Assembly: GCF_900184895.1 (NCBI RefSeq)
Contig: NZ_FXZK01000001.1
Coordinates: forward strand, 806,001 to 870,000
Source: Flavimaricola marinus
GTDB lineage: Bacteria > Pseudomonadota > Alphaproteobacteria > Rhodobacterales > Rhodobacteraceae
Length of the DNA stretch: 64,000 nucleotides
Direction of reading: 5' to 3'
Each line of letters opens with the position of its first letter. Position 1 is the stretch's first letter. The position numbers and the translations under genes were made by a program. Below, one piece after another: positions 54,773 through 63,612 of this stretch. The notes under the pieces were generated by a model, which saw only the letters and a list, made by a program, of their open reading frames with translations, searched no databases and was not told the origin of the DNA.

Positions 54773-56185
54773 ATGACCAATCACCTTGACGCGCTGCGTG
54801 ACATCGTCGGCGCCGCCAATATCGCGACAGGATCCGATTGCGACAAATGGAACCACGACTGGATGGGCGATTACCACTTCAGCCCTCTTGCGGTTGTCCG
54901 CCCGGCCAATACCGACGAAGTGTCGCGGGTGATGCAACTGGCCCACGAGGTCGGGCTTCCGGTTGTGCCGGTCTCCGGCAATACCGGGCTCGCCGGCGGC
55001 ACCTATGCGGACGGGGCGGTGATGCTCTCGCTCGACCGGATGAACACGATCCGAGAGATCAGGGCCGAGAGCCGTATCGCCATCGTCGAAGCCGGGGTGA
55101 TTCTCTATGCGCTCAGCACTGCCGCGCAGGACCATGGCCTGCTGTTTCCGATGACCTTCGGGGCGCGGGGATCGGCGATGATCGGCGGGATACTCTCCAC
55201 CAATGCAGGTGGGTCGAACGTGCTGCGCTACGGCAATACCCGGGATCTGTGCATGGGCGTCGAGGTCGTGTTGGCCGACGGCCGGGTTATGGACCTGATG
55301 AGCGAGCTGCACAAGGACAACTCCGGGCTCAACCTGCGCAATCTGGTGATCGGGGCCGAAGGCACTCTGGGGATCATCACCGCAGCGGTGATGAAGCTCG
55401 CTCCGCAGCCGCTCGCCTACGCCACCGCAATGCTTGCGGTACCGCATCTGTCGGATGCGGTGGGGCTGCTGAACCAACTGCAAAAGATCACCGGCGGAGC
55501 GGTTTCGGCGTTCGAATACATGCCGAAAAGCTACATCAGCAGGTATCTGGCGACGATTGCGGGGGCGAAACCGCCGTTCGAGGGCAGCCACGACGTGAAC
55601 ATCCTCGTCGAAGTCGGCGCCACTGCTCCGCGCGACGCCACGCCGCAGGACGATGGGTCGGTGCCGATCGTGTCCCTGCTGGAAACCGAACTGGCCAGAA
55701 TGCTCGAAATCGGCACTCTGCGCGACGCGGTGATTGCCCAGAACGACGCCCAACGGGCCGAGATGTGGGCCCGCCGCGAAGCCGCAGCCGAGGTCACGAG
55801 CGCGCAGCAGCCGATGATCAACAACGATGTCTGTGTCGGCATCGACAAGGTCGAAACCTTCCTGACGACTGCCATCGCCCGAATCCAAGCCATCGACCCA
55901 GAGGCAACGGACACCTGCGTCAGTCATCTGGGCGACGGCAACGTGCATTACATCATCTTCCCGTCCAGCGCCGATCCCGAATTGCGTGACAAGCTGGTCG
56001 AAACGGTCGAGGACGTGGTGCAAAGCCTTGGCGGTAGCTTCTCGGCCGAACACGGGATCGGGCTGTCCAAGCTGCCGTCGATGCGGCGGCGCAAGGACCC
56101 GGTGGCACTGGACGTCATGCGCGCGATCAAAGCCGCGCTCGACCCCAAGGGCATCCTCAATCCGGGGAAGGTGATCCCTCGGTAA
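54773..56185 (+). CDS. FAD-linked 2-hydroxyacid dehydrogenase (GlcD/D2HGDH-like)
   Basis: A 470-aa FAD-binding PCMH-type oxidase. VVPVSGNTGLAGGTYADG (about 61-78) and the segment GARGSAMIGGILSTNAGG bind FAD. The C-terminal metal/substrate motif is SHLGDGNVHY with a later SAEHGIGLSK, as in D-2-hydroxyglutarate or D-lactate dehydrogenases. No fused ferredoxin domain. CAGGAG precedes the ATG. Glycolate, lactate and 2-hydroxyglutarate are all possible substrates. Confidence 0.9.
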   Translation: MTNHLDALRDIVGAANIATGSDCDKWNHDWMGDYHFSPLAVVRPANTDEVSRVMQLAHEVGLPVVPVSGNTGLAGGTYADGAVMLSLDRMNTIREIRAESRIAIVEAGVILYALSTAAQDHGLLFPMTFGARGSAMIGGILSTNAGGSNVLRYGNTRDLCMGVEVVLADGRVMDLMSELHKDNSGLNLRNLVIGAEGTLGIITAAVMKLAPQPLAYATAMLAVPHLSDAVGLLNQLQKITGGAVSAFEYMPKSYISRYLATIAGAKPPFEGSHDVNILVEVGATAPRDATPQDDGSVPIVSLLETELARMLEIGTLRDAVIAQNDAQRAEMWARREAAAEVTSAQQPMINNDVCVGIDKVETFLTTAIARIQAIDPEATDTCVSHLGDGNVHYIIFPSSADPELRDKLVETVEDVVQSLGGSFSAEHGIGLSKLPSMRRRKDPVALDVMRAIKAALDPKGILNPGKVIPR

Positions 56186-56186
56186 C

Positions 56187-57386
56187 ATGCAGAACATCGC
56201 ACTGATCTGGCGCGATCCGACCCTGAGGATGCTGGGGTTGGCGACCCTGATTTTCGGGTCGCTTGTGGCGTCCTTCTCGCCCTACGTCTCGCTACTCGGC
56301 ATCCAGTTCTTCGGATTGTCGGACGGCGGCTACGCGCTGGTTCTGACCGGGTCGCTGTTGGTGTCGGTGACGGCCTCGGTCATCGTCGGGATCGTCACCG
56401 ACCAGCGACCCGCCCGCAAGGCGATGGCGGCCGTCGCGGCGCTGTCATCCATCGCGGGGCTGGTGCTTGTCACTATCGCGCCCTCGACACTCACCTTCGT
56501 ATTCGCGCATCTGCTCTTCCTGCCGCTGGGCTCCACGCTGCTGGGGCAGATCTTCGCCATCGCCCGGTTGCACACCGCCGAGATGGCAGAGGCGGATCGG
56601 GATGGGGTGACGGCGGTCATACGCGCGCTGTTTGCCGTCCCCTTTGCGCTGCTCCTGCCGCTCTGGGGGATGGCCTTCAACGCCGAAGTGTCGCTGCTGG
56701 TGCTCTATCCGACGACCCTCGCCATGGCGGTGGCGCTGCTGGCAATGGTGCTCTGGATCTGGCCATCAGACGGCGCCGCCCCCTGGACGGAACAGAAATC
56801 CGGCTTGGGGTTCTTTGCCTCGCTGGCCGAGGTGGCCAACGGACCCATCTCGCTCCGACTTCTGGCGATGGGGGCGGTGCATTCCGGTTCGACTCTGATG
56901 GCAGTCCTGCTGGCGTTGGTCTTCACCGAAACGGCCGGACGGGGTTCGGGAGATGCGGCGATCTTCTTTGGCGCCTTCGTGGCGCTGGAAATTTGCGTGA
57001 TGCTGAGCGTCGGCGTGCTGGTGCGGCGCTACCGGCGGCTGCATATCATCGCTGCCGGTGCGGCCAACTATGCGCTCTTCATGGGGCTGTTTCCGGGGCT
57101 CGCGCCAACCGGATTTGTCTGGCTCCTGATCCTGCCCGTCTCGGTGGGGGGCGGGCTCATCTACAGCCTGTCGATCAGCTACCTGCAAGACCTGCTGGGC
57201 GCGCGCGCCGGGGCCGGAGCATCGCTGGTGGCCCTGCAACGTATGGTGTCGGAGGGCCTCGCCGCGGCGATCTTTGCCCTTGGCGCAGTTCTGGGCGGCT
57301 ATGATGTCGCGGCATACATTGGGGCCGTGACCATCCTGATCGGCACAGCGGCGCTGTTGTTGCTCGACGACGGCCCGCGGCGCTGA
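56187..57386 (+). CDS. MFS transporter, SetA-like
   Basis: A 399-aa membrane protein with about 12 helices. Overall pattern (ASFSPYVSLLGIQFFGLSDG N-terminus, TDQRPARKAMAAVAAL cytoplasmic loop) resembles the sugar-efflux (Set) branch of MFS. Begins one base after the FAD dehydrogenase gene, so the two are probably cotranscribed. Its stop directly abuts the convergent hemC stop. Confidence 0.85.
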   Translation: MQNIALIWRDPTLRMLGLATLIFGSLVASFSPYVSLLGIQFFGLSDGGYALVLTGSLLVSVTASVIVGIVTDQRPARKAMAAVAALSSIAGLVLVTIAPSTLTFVFAHLLFLPLGSTLLGQIFAIARLHTAEMAEADRDGVTAVIRALFAVPFALLLPLWGMAFNAEVSLLVLYPTTLAMAVALLAMVLWIWPSDGAAPWTEQKSGLGFFASLAEVANGPISLRLLAMGAVHSGSTLMAVLLALVFTETAGRGSGDAAIFFGAFVALEICVMLSVGVLVRRYRRLHIIAAGAANYALFMGLFPGLAPTGFVWLLILPVSVGGGLIYSLSISYLQDLLGARAGAGASLVALQRMVSEGLAAAIFALGAVLGGYDVAAYIGAVTILIGTAALLLLDDGPRR

Positions 57387-58328
57387 TCAGGCGTCGAAGA
57401 ATCCCGGCCCGGCCTGCTTGAGCAATCCAGACGCCAGTGCTGTGCCAAGTGCGGCACCGTCCTCTACCGGCGCGTCGGCGGCATCGGCCAGAACACGGCT
57501 GCCATCGGTGCGCAGGATTTCGCCGCGCAAATGGAGGGTGCCACCCTCCAGCACCGCGAGGCCGCCAATCGGCGTCTCGCAAGACCCGTCCAATGCGCTC
57601 AGAAACGCCCGCTCTGCGGCGAGGCGTTGCCCTGTCGGCCCATCATGGATGGCGGCCAGCATATCCGCCGTGGCGGTATCGTCGATGCGGCGCTCGATCC
57701 CGATCGCGCCCTGCGCAACAGCGGGCAGCATCTCGTCCACCTCGATCGGGCGGCGCGGCACATCCGTCATGTTCAGGCGGTTCAGCCCTGCCATCGCCAG
57801 AAAGGTCGCGCTGGCCACGCCATCGGCCAGCTTGCGCAGACGGGTCTGCACATTGCCGCGGAACTCGACGACGTTCAGATCCGGGCGACGATGCAGCAGC
57901 TGCGCCCTCCGGCGCAGGCTGGACGTGCCGACCGTGGCGCCTTCGGGCAGATCGGTGATGCCGCCCTCGCCCAAGGATACGAACGCGTCGCGAACATCCT
58001 CACGGGGAAGGTAAGTGTTCAGGATCAGACCAGCGGGCTGCTCCACCGGCATGTCCTTCATCGAATGGACGGCAATATGGATCGACCCGTCCAACAGCGC
58101 CTCTTCGATCTCGCGGGTGAACAGCCCCTTGCCGCCGATTTCCTTCAGCGCCCGGTCCTGAATCATATCGCCGGTGACCTTGATCACGACGATTTCAAAC
58201 GCATCCTCGGGTAGATCGAACGCGGCCATGAGCCGCGAGCGGGTCTCGTGGGCCTGGGCCAGTGCCAAGGGAGAACCACGGGTGCCGATACGCAGCGGAG
58301 AAGCGGGGGAAGGAAGTGATTTGCTCAT
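57387..58328 (-). CDS. hemC: hydroxymethylbilane synthase (porphobilinogen deaminase)
   Basis: A 313-aa HemC. IGTRGSPLALAQA, VHSMKDMP, GTSSLRRRAQ and the dipyrromethane-cofactor cysteine in LDGSCETPIGG are all present. Makes hydroxymethylbilane in tetrapyrrole synthesis. Divergent from hemE over 94 bp. No spacer before the convergent MFS stop, so read-through between strands is possible. Confidence 0.97.
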   Translation of the reverse strand: MSKSLPSPASPLRIGTRGSPLALAQAHETRSRLMAAFDLPEDAFEIVVIKVTGDMIQDRALKEIGGKGLFTREIEEALLDGSIHIAVHSMKDMPVEQPAGLILNTYLPREDVRDAFVSLGEGGITDLPEGATVGTSSLRRRAQLLHRRPDLNVVEFRGNVQTRLRKLADGVASATFLAMAGLNRLNMTDVPRRPIEVDEMLPAVAQGAIGIERRIDDTATADMLAAIHDGPTGQRLAAERAFLSALDGSCETPIGGLAVLEGGTLHLRGEILRTDGSRVLADAADAPVEDGAALGTALASGLLKQAGPGFFDA

Positions 58329-58337
58329 GTTGGCCCC

Positions 58338-58366
58338 GTTCTAGAACTGTAAACAATACTTGACAA
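58338..58366 (-). promoter_or_regulatory. candidate hemC promoter
   Basis: On the minus strand a -35-like TTGTCA (58361-58366) is separated by 17 bp from a -10-like TAGAAC (58338-58343). It lies 10 bp from the hemC start, in the hemC-hemE intergenic region. The complementary TTGACA also appears twice on the plus strand (58360, 58372), where no good -10 was found. Confidence 0.4.
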
Positions 58367-58422
58367 CTCCCTTGACAAGGCCCGCGCCAGTTGGGACGAC
58401 GAGGGCCAAGACAGGAGCAGAC

Positions 58423-59457
58423 ATGTCCGAGCAAAAAACCATCCTTCGCGCCCTCGCGGGCGAAACGCTGCCCACCCCTCCGATCTGGATGATGCGGCAG
58501 GCAGGGCGCTACCTGCCCGAGTACAAGGCCACCCGCGCCGAAGCCGGAGACTTCCTGTCGCTGTGCTACAATTCCGATCTGGCCGCAGAGGTCACCTTGC
58601 AGCCGATCCGGCGGTATGGATTCGACGCAGCCATCCTGTTTGCCGACATCCTACTGCTGCCACAGGCGCTTGGGGCGGACCTCTGGTTCGTCACGGGCGA
58701 AGGGCCGCGACTCTCGACGATCACCGACGCGGGCGGTCTGGCCAAGCTGAAACCGGCTGACGCCGTTCACGACCACCTCGCCCCGATCTACGAAACGGTG
58801 CGGATCCTGCGGCGCGAGCTGCCCACCGAGACGACGCTGATCGGCTTTGCCGGTGCGCCGTGGACAGTGGCTACCTATATGATCGCCGGACAAGGCACGC
58901 CCGATCAAGGGCCCGCACATCTGCTCAAGGCCGAAGACAAGTCGACGTTCGAAGGGATCATCGACCTGCTGACCGATGCCACCATCGAATATCTCTCCAT
59001 GCAGGTCGACGCCGGTGCCGAAGTGGTCAAGTTGTTCGACAGCTGGGCCGGATCGCTCAAGGGCGATGATTTCACCAACTACTCGTTGAAACCGATGCAA
59101 AAGATCACCGCCGCACTCAAGGAGCGGCACCCGGGGCTACCGGTGATCGCGTTCCCAAGAAGCGCGGGGGAAGGCTACGTCGGTGCGCATGACGCCACCG
59201 GAGCCGACTGCATCGCGCTCGATGACGGCGTCACCGCCGAATGGGCCGCCACCAACGTGCAAACCGGCGGCTGCGTGCAGGGCAACCTCGCCTCCTCGCA
59301 CATGGTCACCGGCGGCGCGGAACTGGTCGAGGAAACCCGGCGGATCGTGCAGGCATTTTCCAACGGACCGCACATTTTCAACCTCGGCCACGGGATAACG
59401 CCAGATGCCGACCCCGAAAATGTCACATTGATGATCGAGACTGTGCGCGGCGGCTGA
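58423..59457 (+). CDS. hemE: uroporphyrinogen decarboxylase
   Basis: A 344-aa HemE. The N-terminal signature [13 protein letters not shown], catalytic-region aspartate in [15 protein letters not shown] and the C-terminal GLGH-like motif [14 protein letters not shown] are diagnostic. Converts uroporphyrinogen III to coproporphyrinogen III. Start at 58423 has AGGAGC at optimum distance; the longer frame upstream lies in the promoter. Confidence 0.97.
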   Translation: MSEQKTILRALAGETLPTPPIWMMRQAGRYLPEYKATRAEAGDFLSLCYNSDLAAEVTLQPIRRYGFDAAILFADILLLPQALGADLWFVTGEGPRLSTITDAGGLAKLKPADAVHDHLAPIYETVRILRRELPTETTLIGFAGAPWTVATYMIAGQGTPDQGPAHLLKAEDKSTFEGIIDLLTDATIEYLSMQVDAGAEVVKLFDSWAGSLKGDDFTNYSLKPMQKITAALKERHPGLPVIAFPRSAGEGYVGAHDATGADCIALDDGVTAEWAATNVQTGGCVQGNLASSHMVTGGAELVEETRRIVQAFSNGPHIFNLGHGITPDADPENVTLMIETVRGG

Positions 59458-59484
59458 TCCGCCAACGCAGTTTCGGAGCCGATC

Positions 59485-59850
59485 ATGGGCATTTTCAAAG
59501 CAGTGCTAAAGGGCGTCGGCGGGCTTTCTCTGGTGTGCAGCCTTGCACTCTCCTTTGCGCCCGCGACAGCCAGCGAAGAGGCCGTGCTCGGTGCAGATGC
59601 CCCGCGACTACAGATCGTCCAGCGCAGACTGGCCATCGGGCTGCGGGATTTCGCGCCTCCGTCCGTGCTCAGCCTGCTGGCACAATCAGCCAAGATCACC
59701 GATCAACAGCTGGCCGACGGGCTGGACGCCGTCATTAACCCCGACCAAAGCAACGCAGTTCCCGACGAGGTCGCGGCAGCACAAACTGCAGCACCCGCCC
59801 CTGACAGTAGCATACGGGCGGGCGGCGCACTCTTCGTCAAAGCGGACTAG
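59485..59850 (+). CDS. hypothetical exported protein, 121 aa
   Basis: A 121-aa protein with a clear signal peptide (residues 1-29, GGLSLVCSLALSFAPATAS). The mature region is polar, alanine-rich, and has no cysteine. No family recognised. It is 27 bp after hemE and may be cotranscribed. Confidence 0.7.
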   Translation: MGIFKAVLKGVGGLSLVCSLALSFAPATASEEAVLGADAPRLQIVQRRLAIGLRDFAPPSVLSLLAQSAKITDQQLADGLDAVINPDQSNAVPDEVAAAQTAAPAPDSSIRAGGALFVKAD

Positions 59851-59861
59851 GCCCGCTTCTC

Positions 59862-59910
59862 GGGGTCAAAAATATCCCGGGGGGCCGAAGGCGGGGGCAG
59901 CGCCCCCTCG
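59862..59910. repeat. dispersed terminator-like repeat, copy C
   Basis: GGGGTCAAAAATATCCCGGG is followed by a GC-rich stem with the hairpin GGGGGC-AGC-GCCCCC at 59893-59907. It is the reverse-oriented counterpart of copy B and lies between the convergent exported-protein gene and hemF. Confidence 0.7.
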
Positions 59911-59980
59911 ACGGTCCCGCTTGACACGGACGGTCGGCGCGAAGCGCGAGCCTGCCCTGCAGATCACCCCAAGACGTCGC

Positions 59981-60847
59981 TCAAACCCACTTCGCCAGAG
60001 GCGGCAGACTCATCAATACCGCATTTGCATCGTGGCCGGTCTCCAACCCGAACTTCGTGCCGCGATCATAGACGAGGTTGTATTCGGCATAGAGCCCGCG
60101 ATGGATCAACTGGGTGTCCTTGTCGGCATCGGTCCATTCGGTGCCGCGACGCTTCTCCACAAGAGGCACATAGGCGGGCAGGAACGCGCGACCGATATCT
60201 TGGGTCAGGGCGAAGTCGGCCTGCCAATTGCCGGTGCAGTGATCATCCATGAAGATGCCGCCGACGCCACGGGCACGCTTGCGATGGGGAATGTAGAAAT
60301 ACTCGTCGGCCCATGCCTTCAACTTGGGATAATGCTCGGCACCATGGGGGGCCAGATGGGCCTCTTGCGTGGCATGGAAATGGGCCGTGTCCTCGTCATA
60401 TTCGATGCAAGGGTTCAGATCCGAACCGCCGCCGAACCACCATGCGCCCGGGGTCCAGAACATTCGGGTGTTCATGTGGACAGCGGGGGCGTGCGGGTTC
60501 TGCATATGGGCCACCAGTGAAATGCCGGACGCCCAGAACCGCGGATCCTCTGCCATGCCGGGAACACCCCGGGCGGCCATCGCCTTTTGGGCGCGGTCGC
60601 CGAGGGTGCCGTAGACGGTCGAGATGTTGACGCCCACCTTCTCGAAGACGCGGCCACCGCGCATCACCGACATCAGGCCACCGCCGGCATCCGAGCCGTC
60701 GTCGGAGGCGCGGGACGTTTCCGTCACCTCGAAACGGCCGGCCGGCCCATTGCCCGGCTGGCTGTCCTCCAGCGCCTCGAAGGCCGCCACGATCTGATCG
60801 CGCAATTCGCGAAACCACGCCGAAGCCGTGGCTTTTTCCGTCTCCAT
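59981..60847 (-). CDS. hemF: oxygen-dependent coproporphyrinogen III oxidase
   Basis: A 288-aa aerobic coproporphyrinogen oxidase. Motifs SGISLVAHMQNPHAP, NTRMFWTPGAWWFGGG, EEDTAHFH-like FEYDEDTAHFH region and KRRGTEWTDADKD identify it. Converts coproporphyrinogen III to protoporphyrinogen IX. The ATG at 60847 (METEKATASAWF) fits the family start; a GTG at 60892 with AGGT upstream would add 15 residues. Confidence 0.95.
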   Translation of the reverse strand: METEKATASAWFRELRDQIVAAFEALEDSQPGNGPAGRFEVTETSRASDDGSDAGGGLMSVMRGGRVFEKVGVNISTVYGTLGDRAQKAMAARGVPGMAEDPRFWASGISLVAHMQNPHAPAVHMNTRMFWTPGAWWFGGGSDLNPCIEYDEDTAHFHATQEAHLAPHGAEHYPKLKAWADEYFYIPHRKRARGVGGIFMDDHCTGNWQADFALTQDIGRAFLPAYVPLVEKRRGTEWTDADKDTQLIHRGLYAEYNLVYDRGTKFGLETGHDANAVLMSLPPLAKWV

Positions 60848-60961
60848 CCCCGTCGTCGTCACGCTGGCGCATCCCTTGCTATTGCTTATCACTTGGACCT
60901 AGCATTCTTTTCACGGGTCCACCAAGGGCACCATGACCCAAATCAAACTTCGGAGTCCGCT

Positions 60962-61345
60962 ATGCGTCGCACCCTGCTCATTCTTCCACTCCTCGTCGCG
61001 GCCTGCGCCACACCACGCGAACAATGCATCAGCGATGTCACCCGCGAATTGCGGGTCATGACCGGCCTGGTCAACGAGACCCAGGCGAATATCCAGCGCG
61101 GCTATGCCGTCGCGGAAACCCAGGAGGTGCAGACGATCCGCAGCACCTGCACCGGAACAAACGACGACGGCAGCAGCTTTACCTTCCCGTGCGAGGAAAC
61201 CCGGACAATCGACCGGCAGGTCCCCGTCGCCATCGACCTGAACGCCGAACAGGCGAAACTGGCATCGCTGCAAGAGCGGCAGGCCCAGCTACAGCGTGCG
61301 GCGGACGCGGCGGTTCAGCAATGCGTGGCCATTCACCCTGAATGA
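60962..61345 (+). CDS. putative lipoprotein, 127 aa
   Basis: A 127-aa protein with a short signal peptide and lipobox LVAAC (cysteine 15). The mature part has about four cysteines, including the pair in STCTGTNDDGSSFTFPCEE, and a C-terminal coiled-coil-like stretch (AEQAKLASLQERQAQLQRAA). Likely membrane-anchored in the envelope. GGAG precedes the ATG. No family recognised. Confidence 0.8.
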   Translation: MRRTLLILPLLVAACATPREQCISDVTRELRVMTGLVNETQANIQRGYAVAETQEVQTIRSTCTGTNDDGSSFTFPCEETRTIDRQVPVAIDLNAEQAKLASLQERQAQLQRAADAAVQQCVAIHPE

Positions 61346-61363
61346 TCGGGCGCGGACAGGCCG

Positions 61364-62167
61364 CTAATGGGCATCCACCGATGCGGGGTCGAGCAATGTT
61401 CGGCCCCCGTCGACCGTAATGATCTGCCCGGTCACGAAGCCGGAGGAATCCGAGGCCAGATATTGCACCGCGTCCGAGACTTCGCCGGGGCTGGCAATCC
61501 GGCCCAGCGGGGTGTGTGACAGGATTTCCTTGCGCAGCCCCTCCTGCTCCTTGAGAGCGCCCTTCAGGCTTGCGCTCATCACGCTGCCGAAGGCGACGGC
61601 GTTCACCCGTATGCGCTTTGGGGCCAGCGCCACAGCGAGGGCGCGGGTCATCTGGTCCGAGGCGGCGGAGCTGATCGAATAGGCCAGCAGCGACGGATGG
61701 GCACGGGTCGCGGCGATCGACGACAGATTGATGATCGACCCGATGGAGCCCTCTTCCTGTCCTTCCGACTGCTTGATCATCCGCTTGGCCGTCGCCTTGC
61801 TGAGCATCAGCGCGGTGAGCATGTTCTGCTGCAACAGCTGCGCCACCGAATCGTCGTCCGGGTCGAGCGGATCCGTGGTCATCACCTGACGGGAGGCATT
61901 GACCAGAATATCGATCCGGTCAAAGGCGTCATGGGTCAGCGACAGCAGATTGGTGATCGTCAGCTTTTCGCGCAGATCTCCCGCAAACAGGCGGACCGGA
62001 CCCTCATCGCTGGCCAACTGGCCGACCTCGCGCTCCAACGCGGCCTCGTCCCGGTCGACAAAGACGACATTCGCACCCTGATCGACGAAGTGGCGGGCAA
62101 TCGCAAGGCCAACACCATGGGCCGCGCCCGTCACAATCGCAGTCTTGCCGGAAATCGAAAAGGACAT
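61364..62167 (-). CDS. SDR family protein lacking the catalytic lysine
   Basis: A 267-aa short-chain dehydrogenase fold protein. The cofactor motif TGAAHGVG (13-20) is typical, but the NNAG motif is NASR (90-93), and the YxxxK pair reads YSISS (Y163, S167 replacing lysine). The C-terminal AVAFGSVMSASLKGAL and FVTGQIITVDGG regions look normal. It is probably not a standard oxidoreductase. The gene is close to rsmC and hemF. Confidence 0.87.
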   Translation of the reverse strand: MSFSISGKTAIVTGAAHGVGLAIARHFVDQGANVVFVDRDEAALEREVGQLASDEGPVRLFAGDLREKLTITNLLSLTHDAFDRIDILVNASRQVMTTDPLDPDDDSVAQLLQQNMLTALMLSKATAKRMIKQSEGQEEGSIGSIINLSSIAATRAHPSLLAYSISSAASDQMTRALAVALAPKRIRVNAVAFGSVMSASLKGALKEQEGLRKEILSHTPLGRIASPGEVSDAVQYLASDSSGFVTGQIITVDGGRTLLDPASVDAH

Positions 62168-62184
62168 GAGGTTCTCCTAGGGGA

Positions 62185-63162
62185 TCACGCTTTTTTCGGT
62201 CGGATCGCGCAGAACACTTTGAACGCAGAATCTCCACCCGCCTCGTCCACACGGACAAAGGCTTCACGCAGGTGGGCCTCATAGGGCAAATGTCGGTTGG
62301 CAACAAGCCAGAGCTGCCCTCCGGGGACCAGCATCGCGGCCGCCGCTGTGATGAAGGCGCGGCCGAGGCTGGGGTCCGCGGCGCGGCCCGTGTGAAACGG
62401 CGGGTTGGTGACGATGGCACCGTATTTCGCTTCTGGGGTGAACTGGGTGGCGTCGGCCCAATGGAAATGGGCGCGCGGGTCGGTGATGTTCTGGCGGGCA
62501 CAGTCCAGCGCCAGCGCCTCGGCCTCGACCAGATCGAGATGGGTCACGCCCTCACGCTTGAGGATCGCGGCAGAGAGATAGCCCCACCCCGCGCCCAGAT
62601 CGGCCACGCGAGACGGCAGCTTGCCCGGCAAGGCGTCGGCGAGCAGGGCGGAGCCGCGATCGATCGCGCCGTCCGAGAACACGCCCGGCTGGGTGACAAA
62701 GCCCTCCGGCCCGGCACTTGGCGGCGGCGCGGCCCAATCGGACAAATCCACGCCCTCGGTCTTGAACCAGAACAGGCGGCCGTGGGATTTGGTGATGCTC
62801 GGCAAATCGCCCAAGCGTTTGCGCAGATCGCGCCACAGGCTATCGACACCGTCGGTCTTCTGGCCGTCGACCACGACGACCGGGGCCTTGGTCACCGCCT
62901 CGGCCAGCATCGCGCGGGCCAGGGCCTTGGCACGGGGCACCACCACGATCACCAGATCGGAGGGGGTGAGCTCCTTGGACACGGCATAGCCCATCGTCTC
63001 CCAATAGGAGACGTCGGGCGCAAAGCTGTGGACGATATCAGCCTGGTCAGGCGACAAGGCGGCAAGATCATAGGCCAGAGGCGGGCGCATCACGACAGCC
63101 TTGCCCGCAGGTGCGGTCAGCAGTCCGTCGTCAAAGGCGGTTGTCAAACGGGATGTGGACAT
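62185..63162 (-). CDS. rsmC: 16S rRNA (guanine-1207) methyltransferase-like, class I SAM
   Basis: A 325-aa SAM-dependent methyltransferase. The C-terminal domain has VADLGAGWGYLSAAIL (SAM motif I) and TNPPFHTGR (NPPF catalytic motif); the N-terminal half is a degenerate methyltransferase-like domain as in RsmC. Methylates guanine in 16S rRNA (by family). Adjacent to clpS. Confidence 0.88.
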   Translation of the reverse strand: MSTSRLTTAFDDGLLTAPAGKAVVMRPPLAYDLAALSPDQADIVHSFAPDVSYWETMGYAVSKELTPSDLVIVVVPRAKALARAMLAEAVTKAPVVVVDGQKTDGVDSLWRDLRKRLGDLPSITKSHGRLFWFKTEGVDLSDWAAPPPSAGPEGFVTQPGVFSDGAIDRGSALLADALPGKLPSRVADLGAGWGYLSAAILKREGVTHLDLVEAEALALDCARQNITDPRAHFHWADATQFTPEAKYGAIVTNPPFHTGRAADPSLGRAFITAAAAMLVPGGQLWLVANRHLPYEAHLREAFVRVDEAGGDSAFKVFCAIRPKKA

Positions 63163-63186
63163 CAGGGCAGAGCGCGAACCGCGCCC

Positions 63187-63507
63187 CTACTCCTTTTCCA
63201 TTGTGCATTGCAGCGGATGCTGGTGACGCTGGGCGAAATCCATGACCAAGGCAACCTTGGTCTCGGCGATCTCGTGGCTGAACACGCCGACCACGGCGAT
63301 TCCCTTCTTGTGAACGGTCAGCATGATCTCGAAGGCCTGCGCATGGGTCATGCCAAAGAACCGCTCCAGAACGTGGACGACAAACTCCATCGGAGTGTAA
63401 TCGTCGTTCAGGATCAGCACCTTATAGAGCGGGGGACGCTTTGTCTTGGTGCGCGTTTCAAGCTTGACGCCAACGTCCCCGTCGTCTCCATCCTTGTCTG
63501 CCATCAT
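63187..63507 (-). CDS. clpS: ATP-dependent Clp protease adaptor
   Basis: A 106-aa ClpS adaptor. [20 protein letters not shown] and [19 protein letters not shown] are diagnostic and contain the residues that bind N-degrons (DDYTPM). Delivers N-end-rule substrates to ClpAP. Start set at 63507; an in-frame ATG at 63525 would add six residues, and both have weak ribosome sites. Confidence 0.93.
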   Translation of the reverse strand: MMADKDGDDGDVGVKLETRTKTKRPPLYKVLILNDDYTPMEFVVHVLERFFGMTHAQAFEIMLTVHKKGIAVVGVFSHEIAETKVALVMDFAQRHQHPLQCTMEKE

Positions 63508-63612
63508 GTAGAAATCTCTGAGCATGGGCGTCCATGTGTTTCCGAAGGGATTAGAGGCTTATATAAGGCACTTAGCCCACATGAAAAGGCGCAATTCCAG
63601 AGGAGAGACAAG

